Shown here: one piece after another, positions 32,984 through 36,577 of the stretch
How positions within the stretch are numbered: the first letter of the stretch is position 1
Layout: each line of letters starts with the position of its first letter
Source: Muribaculaceae bacterium
Lineage (GTDB): Bacteria > Bacteroidota > Bacteroidia > Bacteroidales > Muribaculaceae
Assembly (NCBI GenBank): GCA_017962765.1
Contig: JAGCUP010000113.1
Coordinates: 1 to 36,577, forward strand
Length of the DNA: 36,577 nucleotides
Reading direction: 5' to 3'
Position numbers and translations under genes: made by a program
The notes under the pieces: generated by a model
What the model was told of the DNA's origin: nothing
Seen by the model: the letters and a program-made list of their open reading frames with translations, nothing else
Database searches by the model: none

Positions 32984-35464
32984 ATGAAATTAAGACAAAT
33001 ATTCACCATGGCTGCTGTTGCTGCAGCCACGTTTGCCACAGCAGCGTCGTCGCCCATTGCCGTGCGATGGGAAATGGGCGCCAATGAGGCGCAGCCTGGG
33101 CAATACAGTTCGCGGTTCATTATAAAGAATGTGGGCGACAGCACGCTGGGACGCAATTGGGAGTTCTTCTTCAACCAGTTCTCGCGAAGTGTCAAGCTGC
33201 CCGCCGATTGTCCCTTGGACATTACCATGGTGCGCACTACCTATTATCGTGTCGTGCCCAACGCGCGCTACAAGCCTTTGGCCAAAGGCGATTCGCTCGT
33301 GGTGGAGCTGCTCATGAGGGGCACCTTCTTCAATCGCTGCTACGGCCCTGCCGGTGGCCACGTGGTGATGGGCGGCGACATGGCTCATCCTATTGGAATT
33401 ACTATCGAGAAAAATCCACTCGACCGCCCCGAGCAATGGGTGAAGAAGAAGAATTTCCCCGATGGGCCGTGGGTATATAACCATAATAGCCTTGTGGGTG
33501 GCACCGAGGGCATCACCTTCTCACCTTACGATATTTTCCCCTCGGTAAAGCGCATTACCACAGGGGGGCGTGAGTTATATCTGCCATCGATGGTGGCGGT
33601 GACGGGTGCCAACGCTTTGTTCAAGCACTCGCTGGCGCGTGATTACTTGGTGCGTGAATTGTCGCAGCGCGGCATCTATGATGCGGGCGGCAGTCATTTC
33701 GCCATTAAGCTGGGTTATGACAAAAAACTCAGTAACAACCTCGAAGCCTACCGCCTCACCATCATCCCCGAGGGCATATCCATCGTGGCGCCCGACGACA
33801 TCGGGCTGATGAACGGCGTGAAAACCCTTATCGCTGTCCTCGACCATGCAGAGAACCGCCACCTCGACGAGGCCGTTATCGAGGATGAGCCCGACCTGCA
33901 CTATCGCGGTTTCATGCTCGATATTGCGCGCAATTTTACACGCCTGCCCCAGCTCAAACGCTTCGTCGATCTTTTGGCTTACTATAAAATCAACACTTTG
34001 CAGTTCCACTTTACCGACGATGAGGCGTGGCGCGTCGAAATCCCCGATATCCCCGAGCTCACCCAAGTGGCTTCGCGACGCGGCTGCACACTCGATGAGA
34101 AAGTGTTTTTGGCACAAATCTTCGATGGCAACGGCAATCCCAACGACTTGAATCAGAGCGCTAATGGGTACCTTACCCGCGATGAGATGGTGGAACTGAT
34201 TAAGTATGCCCACGTGCGTGGCGTGAAGATAATACCTGAGATTGAAACGCCCGGGCACGCGCGCGCGGCCATCGTGGCCATGAAGGTGCGCCACGACCGC
34301 TATGCCGCCACCGACACGGCACGGGCCAACGAATACCGTCTGTGGGACCCCGACGACACTGGAGCCTACGAGAGTACCCAAAACTATAAAAACAACGTGC
34401 TCAATGTGGCGCAAGATGGTGTGTATCGTTTCCTCGACAAGGTAATCCACGAGCTTGAGCTGATGTACCGCGATGCCGGCACCAAGCTCGATGTGGTGCA
34501 CTTGGGCGGTGACGATGTGTCCGCCAACGCATGTGATTATTCGCCCGCCATCAAGCGCATGGGATTCAAAAACAATCACGAGGCTAGCGAATACTATATC
34601 AAGCGCATCAGCGACCTGCTCATCGCGCGCGGCATCAAAATCGAAGGATGGCAAGAGGTAGCCCTCAACCACAGCGAAGAATTTAACCGCGTCATGGCAC
34701 CGCGTATGGCCGGAGTGAACGCTTGGAGCACCATTGGGCGCAACAGTAAGGTGCCTTATACTGTGGCCAACAGCGGATACCCCACCATTATCTCCAACGA
34801 GACCAACTTCTACATTGATTTCGGTTACAACTGGCATCCCGACGAGCCTGGGCTTCACTGGGGCGGCTGCGTCGATGAATTTGCCTCGTGGCGCGCTCAA
34901 CCTTTCAACATCTACTCAACTACTTGGGTCGATATAAACGGAGACAAAATTGACTTCGCGAAGGCTGCACAGGACAAGCCCGCACTGGAAAAACCGCAGA
35001 ACATCATCGGCGTGCAGGGACAGTTGTGGGCCGAGACGTTGCGCAACTTTGATATGGTGCAGCGTTTCTGCCTGCCAAAGATGATGGGATTGGTGGAACG
35101 CGGATGGAACGCAAGGCCGGCGTGGGCCGACCGTCTCGCCGAGGGCGACACGCTCCTCGTTGACTATGCCCAGCGGCGCTACAACCTGCAAATCGGGTTG
35201 TGCGAGTTGCCTATGTTGCAGCGTCGCGGCTTCGTCTTCCACGTGCCCCAGCCGGGCGCTATGGTCGACAAGAAAGGTTTGCTGCAGTGCAACACGCCCT
35301 ATCCCGGCATGACGGTACACTATACCTTTGACGGCAGCGAACCCACTACTGAATCTCCTCTTTGGACGTCCCCGGTGGCCGTGCCACGTGGCGTGAAGAT
35401 GGTGAAAGCGCGTGCCTTCTATTTGGGTCAGGAGAGCGTCACTACTTACCTTATCATAAAATAA
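32984..35464 (+). CDS. Glycoside hydrolase family 20 (beta-N-acetylhexosaminidase-like)
   Basis: GH20 enzymes release terminal GlcNAc or GalNAc from glycans such as mucin. The 826-residue protein has a signal peptide (MKLRQIFTMAAVAAATFATA). An N-terminal CHB_HEX carbohydrate-binding domain follows (about 25-170, IAVRWEMGANEAQPGQYSSRF). Next are a GH20b domain (about 185-300) and the catalytic barrel (about 305-720) with YRGFMLDIARNFTRLPQLKRF, LQFHFTDDEAWRVEIP and IIPEIETPGHARAA. A C-terminal Fn3-like domain ends it (HYTFDGSEPTTESPLW). The catalytic motif H-x-G-G-D-E appears as HLGGDDV: Asp510 is present but the acid/base Glu is Asp511. This may lower or abolish normal hydrolysis. It lies 33 bp after the phosphatase gene and is followed by the M6-like protease. 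Confidence 0.92.
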   Translation: MKLRQIFTMAAVAAATFATAASSPIAVRWEMGANEAQPGQYSSRFIIKNVGDSTLGRNWEFFFNQFSRSVKLPADCPLDITMVRTTYYRVVPNARYKPLAKGDSLVVELLMRGTFFNRCYGPAGGHVVMGGDMAHPIGITIEKNPLDRPEQWVKKKNFPDGPWVYNHNSLVGGTEGITFSPYDIFPSVKRITTGGRELYLPSMVAVTGANALFKHSLARDYLVRELSQRGIYDAGGSHFAIKLGYDKKLSNNLEAYRLTIIPEGISIVAPDDIGLMNGVKTLIAVLDHAENRHLDEAVIEDEPDLHYRGFMLDIARNFTRLPQLKRFVDLLAYYKINTLQFHFTDDEAWRVEIPDIPELTQVASRRGCTLDEKVFLAQIFDGNGNPNDLNQSANGYLTRDEMVELIKYAHVRGVKIIPEIETPGHARAAIVAMKVRHDRYAATDTARANEYRLWDPDDTGAYESTQNYKNNVLNVAQDGVYRFLDKVIHELELMYRDAGTKLDVVHLGGDDVSANACDYSPAIKRMGFKNNHEASEYYIKRISDLLIARGIKIEGWQEVALNHSEEFNRVMAPRMAGVNAWSTIGRNSKVPYTVANSGYPTIISNETNFYIDFGYNWHPDEPGLHWGGCVDEFASWRAQPFNIYSTTWVDINGDKIDFAKAAQDKPALEKPQNIIGVQGQLWAETLRNFDMVQRFCLPKMMGLVERGWNARPAWADRLAEGDTLLVDYAQRRYNLQIGLCELPMLQRRGFVFHVPQPGAMVDKKGLLQCNTPYPGMTVHYTFDGSEPTTESPLWTSPVAVPRGVKMVKARAFYLGQESVTTYLIIK

Positions 35465-35497
35465 AAGCCATTTTATAACCTAAATAACATATAACAA

Positions 35498-36577
35498 ATG
35501 AAGAAACTAATTTTCCTTTCGGCATTCGCCTTGGCAACCGCTTGCGCGGCATGGGCAGTGCCGGCAAAGCCCATTAATTATCAGTTCACGCAAAGCGATG
35601 GCACCACCATTACCGTGTCGAAGGCAGGTGATGAGTGGCATAGCAGCTATGTCACCACCGATCGCCTCACCGTCGAGCGTGATAGTAAGGGCGACTTTTA
35701 CTACTGCGACAAGAGCGGTATTACCGACATCAAGGCACACAACCCTGAGGCGCGTGATGCCGCTGAACAGGCCTTTGTTGATGCCCACGCCAGCGAATGC
35801 TCGCTCATGAACCTCGCCACCGACGACATGCGCCAAAAGGCGCGCGCCAACGCCGAGCGCCGTAAAGCGCGCGACGTGCCTCAGACTGGTTCGCCCCGCA
35901 TACCGGTGGTCTTGGTGCAGTACAAAGACATCAAGTTTAAGGATGCCGACCCGGTACCCACTTTCACGTCGCAGTTCACCGAAGGTTCTACGAGCGCTTA
36001 TCAGTATTTCGCCGACCAGTCGTTTAATAACTACACGCCGCAATTCGACATCATTGGGCCGGTCACTTTGACCAATAATCGCGCCTATTACGGTGCGCAC
36101 AGCGGGAGCAACAACGATGTGCGTGTCGGCACTATGGTTGCTCAGGGCTGCTTGGGCACCAGCAATGTCGATTGGTCGCGATATGACAACGATGGAGACG
36201 GTAACGTCGATGTGGTCGTCGTCCTCTATGCAGGTGTGGGCGAGGCCGACAGCGATGTGCCCGAGTCTATTTGGCCCTGCCAGTGGTACCTTAATTCGAG
36301 TGACTATGGCCGAACTATTACAATTGGCGGCACCACTATCAATAAGTTTGCTGTCTTCAACGAACTTTTGGGTGCCGATCCCACTCGTATCGATGGCATT
36401 GGAACCTTCTGCCACGAGTTCAGTCACTGCTTGGGTCTTCCCGACTTCTATCCAACCGACTATAGCAACCACTTTGGCATGGGGTCATGGAGCCTTATGC
36501 ACTATGGCTGCTACGCCAACTATGGTTACACACCCTGTGGCTACACAGCCTACGAACGCAGCTTCATGGGGTGGTAC
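35498..36577 (+). CDS. M6 family metalloprotease domain protein (truncated by window edge)
   Basis: The frame is open from the ATG at 35498 to the end of the window (360 codons), so the C-terminus is missing. A signal peptide is present (MKKLIFLSAFALATACAAWA). A propeptide-like region runs to about residue 135 (ANAERRKARDVPQTGSPRIPVVLVQYKDIKF, where the mature domain starts). The zinc motif HEFSHCLGLPDFY starts at about residue 306, matching H-E-x-x-H-x-x-G-x-x-D of M6 (immune inhibitor A-like) proteases. SWSLMHYG, with the Met-turn, follows. The DNDGDGNVDVVVVLYAGVGEAD segment is typical of Bacteroidetes M6 proteins. Such secreted proteases often carry C-terminal sorting domains, which cannot be checked here. 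Confidence 0.9.
   Translation, partial: MKKLIFLSAFALATACAAWAVPAKPINYQFTQSDGTTITVSKAGDEWHSSYVTTDRLTVERDSKGDFYYCDKSGITDIKAHNPEARDAAEQAFVDAHASECSLMNLATDDMRQKARANAERRKARDVPQTGSPRIPVVLVQYKDIKFKDADPVPTFTSQFTEGSTSAYQYFADQSFNNYTPQFDIIGPVTLTNNRAYYGAHSGSNNDVRVGTMVAQGCLGTSNVDWSRYDNDGDGNVDVVVVLYAGVGEADSDVPESIWPCQWYLNSSDYGRTITIGGTTINKFAVFNELLGADPTRIDGIGTFCHEFSHCLGLPDFYPTDYSNHFGMGSWSLMHYGCYANYGYTPCGYTAYERSFMGWY

Noticed and set aside
33575-34900. Minus-strand frame of 441 codons inside the GH20 gene
   Set aside because: It is antisense to a gene with full GH20 domain structure and has no motif of its own.

Overview
The window comes from a gut-type Bacteroidales bacterium, most likely in the Muribaculaceae/Prevotellaceae range. 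Evidence for this is the Bacteroidetes-type promoters (TAnnTTTG -7 boxes) with almost no Shine-Dalgarno sequences, a tmRNA with the tag GENTYALAA, a BspA-type leucine-rich repeat protein, a DUF5715 lipoprotein, and an ExbB-ExbD-ExbD-TonB-PstS-TPR cluster. No species can be named from sequence alone.

Positions 1-4170 hold an accessory island of visibly lower GC. It has a type VI-B CRISPR array (five identical 36-bp repeats, 30-bp spacers, running off the left edge), a large Cas13b RNA-targeting effector on the minus strand, and the stump of a P-loop ATPase gene. The island abuts the divergently transcribed tmRNA gene ssrA (4359-4757). Next come rmuC and a GYF/zinc-ribbon membrane protein.

Positions 7876-12942 (minus strand) hold a substrate-binding protein gene broken by one in-frame stop. 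Upstream of it is a compact three-gene operon: a membrane protein with two Rossmann (TrkA-N/RCK-like) regions and a C-terminal RyR-like domain, a stand-alone RyR-domain protein, and a TIR-Sel1 protein. This combination of a NAD-processing domain, nucleotide sensors and a membrane protein is the best candidate in the window for a little-described defence or signalling system. A second, related TIR domain lies at 24364-25458, fused to a divergent macro domain and placed directly behind mazG.

The rest is mostly chromosomal: a flavodiiron protein, a 180-bp inverted-repeat element, lipoproteins, a SagB-type nitroreductase, a DUF5715 protein, a HAD phosphatase, valS, an M3 peptidase, a BspA-like protein and mazG. 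Then come the minus-strand exbB-exbD-exbD-tonB-(small membrane protein)-pstS-like-TPR cluster, which energises outer-membrane transport, a low-molecular-weight protein tyrosine phosphatase, a GH20 hexosaminidase-like protein whose usual catalytic Glu is Asp, and an M6-type metalloprotease cut by the right edge.

All assignments come from reading motifs in translated sequence; no database search was run. Start codons were moved inward where the longest frame began at TTG or lacked a sensible N-terminus.
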